In this document: in pieces, positions 43,122 through 51,097 of the stretch
Numbering within the stretch: the first letter of the stretch is position 1
How the letters are laid out: each line of letters starts with the position of its first letter
Source of the DNA: Streptomyces cavernae
GTDB lineage: Bacteria; Actinomycetota; Actinomycetes; Streptomycetales; Streptomycetaceae
Assembly (NCBI RefSeq): GCF_004023625.1
Contig: NZ_ML137713.1
Coordinates: 62,001-126,000 of the forward strand
Length of the DNA stretch: 64,000 bases
Direction: 5' to 3'
Position numbers and translations under genes: made by a program
Notes under the pieces: model-generated
Databases searched by the model: none
What the model saw: the letters and a program-made list of their open reading frames with translations, nothing else
Told to the model about the DNA's origin: nothing

Positions 43122-45236
43122 GTGAGGGGCGCTCAGGACCGACAGGGCCGACTGCGGGGCCGGCACAAACACTCCCGCGACCCGCGCGCTCACTGGCTAC
43201 TGCTGATCCTTGTCCTGCCCCTCATGTTCGCGGCCCTGCTCTTCGAAGGCTGGACCAACCACGAGGTCGACGCCGCGAAGGCCCGTTCCCCCTGCACCGC
43301 GCCCGCCCCCGACGCCGTGGCGGACGGCGGACCCGTCATCGGCATCAACCGCGACGGCATCCAGACCGGTTCGATGCCCGCCCGCACCGTCGCCCTCACC
43401 TTCGACGGCGGCCCCGACCCGGTATGGACCCCCCGCCTGCTGGACCTGCTGCGCCGGAACGGGGCACGTGCCACCTTCTTCCTCTACGGCTCCCAGGCGG
43501 CCCGCTACCCGGACCTGGTCCGCCGGATCCGTGCCGAGGGCCATGAGATCGGATCGAACACCTACACCGGTGCCGCCCTCGGCGAGTCGTCCAGCCCTCG
43601 CTTCCAGGCCGAACTGGACCTCACCCAGGCCGCGCTGGCCGGGGCCACGGGCCTCAACACCAACCTGCTGCGGATACCGATGACCACCACGCCCGAGACA
43701 CTGTGCGGCCGTGAGTGGCAGGCGGCCCGGACCGCCACCTCGGACGGGTACGTCCTGGTCGCCGCCGACAAGGGCTCCCGGAAACCGGCACAGGGCCTGA
43801 TCCGGCAGTTCAGCCAGACGGCCGCCGCGTACGAGCAGACGCGCAAGCTCCTCGACGACCGGGGCGTCGACCGGTTCACCACCGTGTCCGCCGGGCTCCG
43901 CCTGGTCCCGTACACCCCGGTGAGCCCACCCGAGCGCTGGGAGGGCACCGCCCTGATCTGGGTCACCACCGCCGGACGCACCTTCTCGACGGTCATGACC
44001 TGGGCCCTCGCCATAGCGGGCGGCCTCGGCGTACTGCGCCTGGCCCTGCTCGCCTTCTTCGCCCGCGCCCACGTCCGCCGCCTCGAACGCTTCCGGCCCG
44101 GCGCGCCCTGGCTGCGCGAGGTGACCGAGCCGGTGACCGTGCTCGTGCCCGCCTACAACGAGGAAGCGGGCATCCGGTCCACCCTCCTCTCCCTGCTCGA
44201 CTCCACCCATACGGAGCTGCAGATCATCGTGATCGACGACGGCTCGACCGACCGCACGGCGGACATCGCCGAGGAGATCGGGGCCGGCGATCCACGGGTG
44301 CAGGTGGTCCGCAAGCCCAACGGCGGCAAGGCGGAGGCCCTCAACACCGGCCTCGCGTACACGCGGCACAACATCGTGGTCATGGTCGACGCCGACACCG
44401 TCTTCGAACCGGACGCCGTCCACCGCCTCGTCCAGCCGCTGGCCCATCCGGCCGTAGGCGCGGTCAGCGGCAACACCAAGGTCGGCAACCGCCGCGGCCT
44501 GCTGGCCAAATGGCAGCACCTCGAGTACTGCTTCGGCTTCAACCTCGACCGCCGGATGTTCGAGGTCCTCGAATGCATGACGACGGTCCCCGGCGCCATC
44601 GGGGCCTTCCGCCGCGACGCGCTGCTCGGCGTCGGCGGCGTCAGCGACGACACCCTCGCCGAGGACACCGACCTCACGATGGCCCTGTGGCGGGCCGGCT
44701 GGCGGGTCATCTACGAGGAGTCGGCCATCGCCTGGACCGAAGTACCCACATCGCTGCGCCAGTTGTGGCGTCAGCGCTACCGCTGGTGCTACGGCACGAT
44801 CCAGGCCATGTGGAAACACCGCCGGGCCGCCTTCGACGTGGGCACGGCCGGACGCTTCGGCCGCCGCGGACTGAGCTACATAGCGCTCTTCCAGGTCCTC
44901 CTCCCGCTGATCGCGCCCATCATCGACGTCTTCGCCCTGTACGGCGTGCTGTTCCTCGATCCGTGGCTGTCCGCCGCGGTGTGGTTCACGTTCCTGGGCG
45001 TCCAGATGATCAGCGCCGGCTACGCGTTGAAACTCGACGGCGAACGACTGCGGACCCTGTGGTGGATGCCCCTCCAGATCTTCGTCTACCGGCAGCTGAT
45101 GTACCTGGTCGTCATCCAGTCCGTGGTCGCCCTGCTGCTCGGCAACCGGCTGAAGTGGCAACGCATGCGCCGTTCCGGCACGGCCGCTGAACAGATCAGC
45201 GGCCCGGAGCCGTATAAGAGCCTGCCGATGAGATGA
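43122..45236 (+). CDS. GT2 polysaccharide synthase fused to a degenerate NodB-like deacetylase domain
   Basis: This protein of about 704 residues has an N-terminal helix (residues 25-42), an extracellular NodB-like domain (about 85-270) and a second helix. A processive GT2 domain follows with DDGSTD, MVDADT, EDTD and QRYRW (Q-x-x-R-W), then three C-terminal helices. The GT2 part looks fully active. The deacetylase part has TFDGGP for TFDDGP (metal Asp lost) and NTYTG where H-S/T-x-x-H should be, so zinc binding and catalysis are unlikely. The GTG at 43122 behind GACGAGGG is preferred; frames further upstream are Pro/His-rich and unlike the family. A wall-anchoring LCP gene follows after 30 bp. 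Confidence 0.85.
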   Translation: MRGAQDRQGRLRGRHKHSRDPRAHWLLLILVLPLMFAALLFEGWTNHEVDAAKARSPCTAPAPDAVADGGPVIGINRDGIQTGSMPARTVALTFDGGPDPVWTPRLLDLLRRNGARATFFLYGSQAARYPDLVRRIRAEGHEIGSNTYTGAALGESSSPRFQAELDLTQAALAGATGLNTNLLRIPMTTTPETLCGREWQAARTATSDGYVLVAADKGSRKPAQGLIRQFSQTAAAYEQTRKLLDDRGVDRFTTVSAGLRLVPYTPVSPPERWEGTALIWVTTAGRTFSTVMTWALAIAGGLGVLRLALLAFFARAHVRRLERFRPGAPWLREVTEPVTVLVPAYNEEAGIRSTLLSLLDSTHTELQIIVIDDGSTDRTADIAEEIGAGDPRVQVVRKPNGGKAEALNTGLAYTRHNIVVMVDADTVFEPDAVHRLVQPLAHPAVGAVSGNTKVGNRRGLLAKWQHLEYCFGFNLDRRMFEVLECMTTVPGAIGAFRRDALLGVGGVSDDTLAEDTDLTMALWRAGWRVIYEESAIAWTEVPTSLRQLWRQRYRWCYGTIQAMWKHRRAAFDVGTAGRFGRRGLSYIALFQVLLPLIAPIIDVFALYGVLFLDPWLSAAVWFTFLGVQMISAGYALKLDGERLRTLWWMPLQIFVYRQLMYLVVIQSVVALLLGNRLKWQRMRRSGTAAEQISGPEPYKSLPMR

Positions 45237-45266
45237 CCCCCATGCGTTGAGGGACTGGACAGGCCC

Positions 45267-46694
45267 ATGAGCAACTGGACCGACCATCCGGAGAGCGAAG
45301 AAGGGCACCGAGGAACGACAGAACCTACGCGCGTTCTCAGGGGGCGGGCGACACGACGGAAGGTGTCCCCGCCCCCGGCGCGCACGGCACCACTGCCGGG
45401 CATGCCCTCGCCCACAGCCCCGGGCCGCACGGACGCCGGCGACGATGACGCGTACGGTGGCGTCGCCTACGGCCGTGACACATACGGCCGTGACGTGTAC
45501 GGCGGTGATGCGTACGGCGGCGACGTCTACGGCGGTGATGCGTACGGTGGTGATGCCTACGGCGGTGAGGCCGATGGCCGCCTGCGCCGTGCCCTGCACG
45601 GCCGCGGTGTCGACGGCGGTAGGGGCACTGGCCCTGGTGGCACTGGCCGCCGAGGCACTGGCCGGACGGTCCCCGGCCGCGGCGCCAGATCCCCCAAACG
45701 CCGCCCCACCCGGGGCCGCAGAGTCCTGCGCCTTGGGATCCTGGGGCTCTCCACACTGCTGCTGGCCTCCATCGGCACCTACGTGTGGGCCGACACCGAA
45801 CTCGATCAGGAGGTCGACCTCGCCACGATCGCGGACCGCGCGCCGCAGGGGCGGGGGACGAACTATCTGATCGTGGGCTCCGACAGCCGTGACGGACTGT
45901 CCGAGCGGGACAAGAAGGACCTGCGCACCGGCTCCGCGGAGGGCCGCCGCACCGACTCGATGATCCTGCTCCACACCGGCGCGAGCGGCGCCACGATGAT
46001 GAGCCTGCCGCGCGACTCGTGGGTGACAGTCCCCGGATTCACCCGCCCCGACACCGGTCGGACTTTCCGCCCCGCGCGGAACAAGCTGAACGCGGCGTTC
46101 TCGCTGGGCGGCCCCGACCTGCTCGTACGGACGGTGGAACGCAACACCGGGCTGCGCATCGACCACTACGCGGAGATCGGCTTCGCCGGGTTCGTCGGCG
46201 TCGTGGACGCGGTCGGCGGTGTGGACCTGTGCCTGGACCGGGCCATCAAGGACAAGAACTCCGGCGCGGACCTGAGGCGGGGCTGCCAGACGCTGGACGG
46301 TGCCGAGGCGCTGGCCTTCGTGAGGCAGCGCAAGCAGGAGGCACAAGGAGACCTGGGCCGCACCCGCAACCAGCAGAAGTTCCTGGCCGCCCTGGCCCGG
46401 AAGGCGGTCACCCCCAGCACGCTCCTCAACCCGTCCAAGGCCTATCCGACCCTGGACGCGGGCCTCGACACACTCGTCGTGGACCAGAACACGGGCCTGC
46501 TGGAGCTCATGTCCCTGTTCGAGGCGATGCGCGGCGCCACCTCCGGCAACGGCCGACAGCTCAACGTCCCGGTGTCGAACCCCGATCTGAAGACCTCGAA
46601 GGGGAGCGCGGTGCAGTGGGACGACCGCAGGGCGAGGGAGGTGTTCGCGGCACTGCGGGAGGACCGGGCGGTGCCGGGGCGGGGGAGCGGGTGA
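45267..46694 (+). CDS. LytR-CpsA-Psr (LCP) family glycopolymer transferase
   Basis: This 475-residue protein has a disordered N-terminus with YGGD repeats, one membrane helix (about residues 152-172) and an extracellular LCP domain. The domain has the usual Arg/Asp residues (SDSRDG, RRTDSMILLH, SLPRDSWV, VRQRK). LCP enzymes move polyprenyl-linked glycopolymers onto peptidoglycan. It follows the GT2 synthase at once, which suggests that the polymer made there is attached to the wall by this protein (inference). Confidence 0.92.
   Translation: MSNWTDHPESEEGHRGTTEPTRVLRGRATRRKVSPPPARTAPLPGMPSPTAPGRTDAGDDDAYGGVAYGRDTYGRDVYGGDAYGGDVYGGDAYGGDAYGGEADGRLRRALHGRGVDGGRGTGPGGTGRRGTGRTVPGRGARSPKRRPTRGRRVLRLGILGLSTLLLASIGTYVWADTELDQEVDLATIADRAPQGRGTNYLIVGSDSRDGLSERDKKDLRTGSAEGRRTDSMILLHTGASGATMMSLPRDSWVTVPGFTRPDTGRTFRPARNKLNAAFSLGGPDLLVRTVERNTGLRIDHYAEIGFAGFVGVVDAVGGVDLCLDRAIKDKNSGADLRRGCQTLDGAEALAFVRQRKQEAQGDLGRTRNQQKFLAALARKAVTPSTLLNPSKAYPTLDAGLDTLVVDQNTGLLELMSLFEAMRGATSGNGRQLNVPVSNPDLKTSKGSAVQWDDRRAREVFAALREDRAVPGRGSG
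45445..45570 (+). repeat. 15-bp degenerate tandem repeats in the LCP gene
   Basis: About eight units of TACGGCGGTGATGCG type encode Tyr-Gly-Gly/Arg-Asp-x in the cytoplasmic tail. The repeat is likely disordered and length-variable. Confidence 0.75.
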
Positions 46695-46739
46695 CCACGT
46701 CCCAGGCGCGTGGGACCAAGACCGGCTCGCACGGACTGG

Positions 46740-47792
46740 TCAGCGTGGCCGTGCGGGCCGTTCGCGGGTGATGTCGGTCGCCGTCTTGTCCTCGCGCAAG
46801 CCGAGGAAGCGCGGAGCGCGGAGTTTGCCGTCGCGGGTCCACTCCGTGAAGGCGACCTGTGCGACCAGTCTCGGCTCCACCCAGCGGGCGGTGCGCTCGG
46901 GGATGCGAGTGTCGAACGGCGAAGTGGGCACGCGTAGTTCGGCGAGTCGTTCGCCGAGTGCGAGCAGCGTGCGGCGGCCGAAGCCGGTGCCGACCTTGCC
47001 CGCGTACCGGAGCCTGCCCTCCTCGTAGTAACCGAGCAGCAACGCACCGAACGCCACGCGAGTGCCCGCGGGTTGGGTGAAGCCGCCGATGACGAACTCC
47101 TGCCCCTGGGAGCACTTGAGCTTGAGCCAGTCCGGCGAACGGCGCGGCAGGTAACGGCTCTCGGCACGCTTGGCGATGAGTCCTTCCCAGCCGTGTGCGC
47201 AGGCCTCGGCCAGCAACTCGGCGCCCCCTCCGTTGCGATGGGTCGTCAGACGGAGCGGCGCACGGAAGGTCAGCGCGCGCCGCAGCAGGGACTTGCGGGT
47301 GCGCAGCGGCAGCCGTGTGGTGTCCGCTCCGTCCAGCCTGAGCAGGTCGAAGAGGTAGTGGGTGACTTCCACACCGCTCGCCGCGACATCACGGGGACGG
47401 GTCAGGCCCATGCGCTGCTGGAGACGGGAGAAGTCGGTGCGGCCGTGGAAGAACGCGACGATCTCCCCGTCGACGGTGAAATCCGTGCACTCCTGTTCCG
47501 CGAGCGCCGCGACGATCTCGGGGTAGGTGTCGTTGACGCGGATGCCGTTGCGGGACAGCAGGTCGATCCGTTCGCCTTCGCGCACCGCGAGCGTGCGAAC
47601 TCCGTCCAGCTTTCGCTCGAAGATCCACTTACCCTCGGCGAAGTCCCGTCGGTCACTCAGCGTGGCGAGCATGGGGCGGGTGGCCAGTTCGGCCCCTGGG
47701 GCGGCGGGGCGCAGCAGCCGGCGGTGTTCGGCGGACAGCGTGTCCAGGAGATCAGTACCGGAATCAGTACGCGTACCAGCCATGTGGCTCAC
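46740..47792 (-). CDS. ligD: ATP-dependent DNA ligase, LigD ligase-domain type
   Basis: This 350-residue ligase has the nucleotidyl-Lys in ERKLDGVR (motif I). Motif III/IIIa (VDGEIVAFF, LFDLLRLDG), motif IV (WEGLIAKRAESRY) and motif V (WLKLKC) precede an OB fold (GRLRYAGKVGTGF). It seals DNA ends in non-homologous end joining. It is translated with the upstream phosphoesterase gene (GTGA overlap). LigD polymerase and Ku genes are not in the window, so LigD functions are encoded as separate proteins. Confidence 0.92.
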   Translation of the reverse strand: MSHMAGTRTDSGTDLLDTLSAEHRRLLRPAAPGAELATRPMLATLSDRRDFAEGKWIFERKLDGVRTLAVREGERIDLLSRNGIRVNDTYPEIVAALAEQECTDFTVDGEIVAFFHGRTDFSRLQQRMGLTRPRDVAASGVEVTHYLFDLLRLDGADTTRLPLRTRKSLLRRALTFRAPLRLTTHRNGGGAELLAEACAHGWEGLIAKRAESRYLPRRSPDWLKLKCSQGQEFVIGGFTQPAGTRVAFGALLLGYYEEGRLRYAGKVGTGFGRRTLLALGERLAELRVPTSPFDTRIPERTARWVEPRLVAQVAFTEWTRDGKLRAPRFLGLREDKTATDITRERPARPR

Positions 47793-48421
47793 CCCTCCCG
47801 CCTCTGCGCGGCGACCTGCCCCAGGGTGCGCCCGCTGCGCACCGAACGCGCCCGGCGCGGATCCGGCGTTCCCGGCTCACCGGGCCGGGCCCGGTCGTCG
47901 GCGGCCTTCACCAGTAGCCAGGCCTCACCCTCACCGTCGTCCCGCCCGCCGCGGAACCGCGTGAGGGCGTACTCACCGTGCAGCTTCGAACCGTCGAGCC
48001 GGAACCTCGCGTGCCCGCGCTCGATCGACTCGTCGAAGGGCACGGGCCGCCCCCGGCGGTCATGGCTGAGCGGCTGGTAGGTCCCGTGGTCCCAGACGAT
48101 GACGGTGCCGCCGCCGTACTCGCCCTCCGGGATCACGCCCTCGAATCCCTCGTACTCGAGCGGATGGTCCTCGGTGGGCAGCGCCAGCCGTTTGTCCCCG
48201 GGGTCGGCGGACGGCCCTTTCGGCACCGACCAGGACTTCAGCACGTCGTCGACCTGGAGACGGAAGTCGAAGTGCATGGTTCTCGCGTCGTGGATCTGCA
48301 CGACGAAATGGGGGGCTTCGGAGCCGCGAGTCCGCTCATCCCGGCCACTGCCGCTGGGCTCCCGGGTCCGGTCGAAGTGGCGCTTGTCGTAGTAGGTGCG
48401 CAAGCGATCGCTCTTCGTCAC
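47789..48421 (-). CDS. DNA 3'-phosphoesterase, LigD PE-domain type
   Basis: This 210-residue stand-alone phosphoesterase domain has the manganese/phosphate site visible as HFVVQIHDARTMHFDFRL with His and Asp ligands, SWSVPKGPS and PLEYEGFEGVIPEGEYGGG. It trims 3'-phosphates and ribonucleotides before ligation. The GTG at 48421 has AGGAG 6 nt upstream. The gene overlaps the ligase, so repair and sealing are co-produced. Confidence 0.92.
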   Translation of the reverse strand: MTKSDRLRTYYDKRHFDRTREPSGSGRDERTRGSEAPHFVVQIHDARTMHFDFRLQVDDVLKSWSVPKGPSADPGDKRLALPTEDHPLEYEGFEGVIPEGEYGGGTVIVWDHGTYQPLSHDRRGRPVPFDESIERGHARFRLDGSKLHGEYALTRFRGGRDDGEGEAWLLVKAADDRARPGEPGTPDPRRARSVRSGRTLGQVAAQRREG

Positions 48422-48533
48422 AACCCGCTCCTCTCCTGCCGGACTGGGCCCCAGCCTGGGGACGACCGGAGCGCACCGGACTGGCCGCAGTGGCGGGTAC
48501 CCATGGGGACTTGCCCCAAGCAGGGCCTGCGAG

Positions 48534-48563
48534 ATGCATGCTGTGCAGCTAAAATGCATGCAT
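48534..48563 (+). promoter_or_regulatory. Autoregulatory dyad and leaderless promoter of the toxin-antitoxin operon
   Basis: ATGCATGC (48534-48541) and GCATGCAT (48556-48563) form a perfect 8-bp inverted repeat; the right arm covers the start codon. TAAAAT (48550-48555) is a -10 placing the transcript start at the ATG (48562), with CTGCGA (48527-48532) as a weak -35 at 17 bp. A VapBC-type complex bound to the dyad would block this promoter directly. Confidence 0.6.
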
Positions 48564-48792
48564 GACCGCCCTGACGATCCGGGATGTGCCGGACGAGACG
48601 CTCGCCATACTGAAGGCCCGCGCCGCCCGGATGGGGAAGTCGCTCCAGGCCTACACGCTGGAGGTGCTCATCGGCGAAGCCGCCAGGCCTACTCTGGCCG
48701 AGGCCGCCGCACGGGCCGAGGCCGAGGCCGGTGCCGGCCTGAGCGCCTCCGACGTACTGTCCGCGATCAACGATGCGAGGTCTGGACGTTGA
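48562..48792 (+). CDS. vapB: FitA/VapB-type antitoxin
   Basis: This 76-residue antitoxin has an N-terminal ribbon-helix-helix (TALTIRDVPDETLAILKARAARMGKSLQAYTLEVLIG) for DNA binding. The Ala/Glu-rich C-terminal tail (SASDVLSAINDARSGR) should plug the toxin's active site. It overlaps the toxin gene by 4 bp. The RHH start and the operator over its own start codon point to autoregulation. Confidence 0.9.
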   Translation: MTALTIRDVPDETLAILKARAARMGKSLQAYTLEVLIGEAARPTLAEAAARAEAEAGAGLSASDVLSAINDARSGR

Positions 48793-49208
48793 TCGTCGCG
48801 GACTGCTCCGCCGTCGTCTTCTTCCTCACCGACGCCGGACCCTCCGGCCGGGCGATCCGCGAGCGCCTCGCGAAGGAGGACCGGCTGGCCGCGCCGCACC
48901 TGATCGACTACGAGATCATGTCCGCCCTGCTCGGCCTGGCACGCGGCCGCCGTGGCGGCGAGCCAAAACTGAACGAGAGGCAACTCCGCAAAGCTTTGTC
49001 GACCTACCGCGACCTGGTGATCGACCGGCACGAGACACTTGTGCTCTGGGAGCGCATCCACAGTCTCTCCTCCCATCTGTCCGTCTACGACGCCCAATAC
49101 GTCGCCTTGGCGGAAACCTTGGGGGTGCCGATGGTCACCTGCGACGCCAGGATCGACAGGAGCGGCGCGGCCCGCTGCGAGATCGAGACGTTCGGGACAT
49201 CTTCCTGA
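48789..49208 (+). CDS. vapC: VapC-type PIN-domain ribonuclease toxin
   Basis: This 139-residue PIN nuclease keeps the acidic metal residues: Asp in VADCSAV, Glu in DYEIMSALLG, Asp in VYDAQYVALAE and Asp in TCDARID. VapC toxins cut tRNA or rRNA at defined sites when the antitoxin is degraded. The start is a TTG at 48789 within the antitoxin stop (TTGA), behind GAGG, which keeps its synthesis low and coupled. Confidence 0.9.
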   Translation: MIVADCSAVVFFLTDAGPSGRAIRERLAKEDRLAAPHLIDYEIMSALLGLARGRRGGEPKLNERQLRKALSTYRDLVIDRHETLVLWERIHSLSSHLSVYDAQYVALAETLGVPMVTCDARIDRSGAARCEIETFGTSS

Positions 49209-49300
49209 TCCGGTGCCGGCCGCAAGCCGGACCGGCCGGGACATGGTCTGTGCGAGGCGCGTCGCACCAGGGTCGTCGGCAGGACCACGCCGGTCGTGGT

Positions 49301-49352
49301 CGACATCCCGACCGTGACCGGCGCGGCGACATCCCGACCGTGGCCGGCGCGG
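49301..49352. repeat. Two direct 26-bp copies after vapC
   Basis: CGACATCCCGACCGTG(A/G)CCGGCGCGG occurs twice in tandem with one mismatch. It lies in the 273-bp gap before the peptidase gene, which has no other visible feature. Confidence 0.8.
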
Positions 49353-49481
49353 CGGCACCCCGAGACGGGCGGGCCCCGGCGGTGAGGCCCTCCCCACCTG
49401 CCCTGATGGGGCCTGCCCCAGCGCCGACACACCAGCCCGCCCGAGTGTGCCGACCCGGAACCGTGCCTAGCGTGGCTGTAC

Positions 49482-51068
49482 ATGACAGCCTTACCTACGT
49501 TCGTCAAACGCGCGGCTGCCGGGCTCGCCGCTGGGGTGACCGTGCTGGTTTCCGCTCCCGCGATGGCAGCGGGCGGTGCTGCCGGGGCATCCGGGGTGAC
49601 GGCCACCACCGTGGCCGACCTGGACGCCGCCGACCCCCTGGCCCGCTTCCACACCCAACCCCTCACCTGGAAGAGCTGCGTCCTCGGCCCCCAGGACGAC
49701 ACCGGCAAGGAGCTCGAACAGGCCGGTGCCCGGTGTGCCGACGTCACCGTGCCGCTGGACTACTCAGATCCCGCCGGCCGTACGATCACGGTCGCGATCT
49801 CGCGGATCCGGGCTACGGACAGCGCTCACCGCATCGGCCCGCTGCTGCTCAACGGCGGCGGGCCCGGGGGGCAGACACTCGGGGATCCGCCATGGGTTCG
49901 GCAGGCCATGAAGGACGTCCGCGCACGCTACGACGTCATCGGTGTGGATCCCCGGTTCGTGGGGCGCAGCACCCCGCTGGACTGCCGCTGGCCGACGGGC
50001 AGTTCGCTCCGCAGCGCGGGTGTCGACCGCGCCGGCTTCGACCGTATGACCGCGTTCGCCCGGGACCTCGCCGACCGCTGCCGTCGGCACGCGGGTGACG
50101 TGCTGCCGTACGCGACCACCCGCAACACCGCCCGCGACATGGACGTCGTCCGGGCCGCGCTCGGTGCGCCGCGGATCTCCTATCTCGGTTACTCGTACGG
50201 GAGTTATCTCGGTCAGGTGTACGCCACGATGTTCCCGGGGCGGACGGACCGGATGGTCCTCGACGGGGTGGTCGACGCCGGGCGCTACTCTCCGCGGCTG
50301 CTGCGCGGCGCCGAAGGGGTCAACCGGCGGGCGCTGGAGCACTGGGCCTCCTGGGCCGCCGCCCGCCACACCACCTACGGCCTGGGACGCAGCCGCGCCG
50401 CGGTCCTGCGGACCGTGGACGGGATCGCGGCCACGGCCGCCCGTCGGCCACTGAAGGTGGGCGACTACCGGCTGGACGAGCACATCGTGCCGTTCGTCGT
50501 CTTCAACGGTCTCTCCCAGGACTACGACGAGCCCTTCGCCCACTTCGCCGAGTCCGTGCGGGACATGGGCCGCGCCGCCGAGGGGCACCAGGTCACCACC
50601 CCGTCACCGGCCTTCGCCGAGACGCTCGAGTTCCTGCTCAGCGGAGCAGACTCGGCCTACGGCAGTGCGCAAACGGCGATCCTCTGCGGTGATGTGTCCG
50701 CGCCGCGCGACCCGGAGACGTACTGGCGTGACGTCCAACGGGCTCGCACGCAGGACCCGTTGTTCGGGCCCGCCACCAACAACATCAGCCCCTGCGCTTT
50801 CTGGGACCCGCCGCGCGAGCGCCCGACCCGCGTCACCGGCGACTTGCCGGCACTCCTCGTCAACGCCACCGGCGACCCGCGCACCACCTACGAGAGTGCC
50901 GTGGCACTGCGCGGGAAGTGGCAGAGCTCCCGTCTGGTGACACTGCGGGGCGCCGACCAGCACGCGGTCTACGGGGTGTTCGGCAACGCCTGCACCGACA
51001 CGGCCGTCAACTCCTACCTGGCCACGGGGCGGCTCCCCGCCAGGGACCTCACCTGTGACCGGGGTTAG
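49482..51068 (+). CDS. Secreted alpha/beta-hydrolase peptidase (tripeptidyl aminopeptidase/TAP-like)
   Basis: This 528-residue exported serine hydrolase has a Sec signal (VKRAAAGLAAGVTVLVSAPAMA). The oxyanion loop is NGGGPGG and the nucleophile Ser is in GYSYGSYLG. A C-terminal TAP-like domain carries Asp (NATGDPRT) and His (GADQHAVYG). It resembles Streptomyces SlpD/SlpE and Tap, which remove N-terminal peptides outside the cell. Codon 4 is TTA (49491-49493), so production should depend on bldA. Confidence 0.88.
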   Translation: MTALPTFVKRAAAGLAAGVTVLVSAPAMAAGGAAGASGVTATTVADLDAADPLARFHTQPLTWKSCVLGPQDDTGKELEQAGARCADVTVPLDYSDPAGRTITVAISRIRATDSAHRIGPLLLNGGGPGGQTLGDPPWVRQAMKDVRARYDVIGVDPRFVGRSTPLDCRWPTGSSLRSAGVDRAGFDRMTAFARDLADRCRRHAGDVLPYATTRNTARDMDVVRAALGAPRISYLGYSYGSYLGQVYATMFPGRTDRMVLDGVVDAGRYSPRLLRGAEGVNRRALEHWASWAAARHTTYGLGRSRAAVLRTVDGIAATAARRPLKVGDYRLDEHIVPFVVFNGLSQDYDEPFAHFAESVRDMGRAAEGHQVTTPSPAFAETLEFLLSGADSAYGSAQTAILCGDVSAPRDPETYWRDVQRARTQDPLFGPATNNISPCAFWDPPRERPTRVTGDLPALLVNATGDPRTTYESAVALRGKWQSSRLVTLRGADQHAVYGVFGNACTDTAVNSYLATGRLPARDLTCDRG

Positions 51069-51097
51069 ATTCTGATCGTCCTGGCTAGGATCAACGC

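Noticed and set aside
43197..46346. Open minus-strand frame of more than 1000 codons opposite the GT2 and LCP genes
   Set aside because: It is rich in Gly/Arg/Val/Gln without any domain, and exists because high third-position GC of the real genes removes stops on the other strand.
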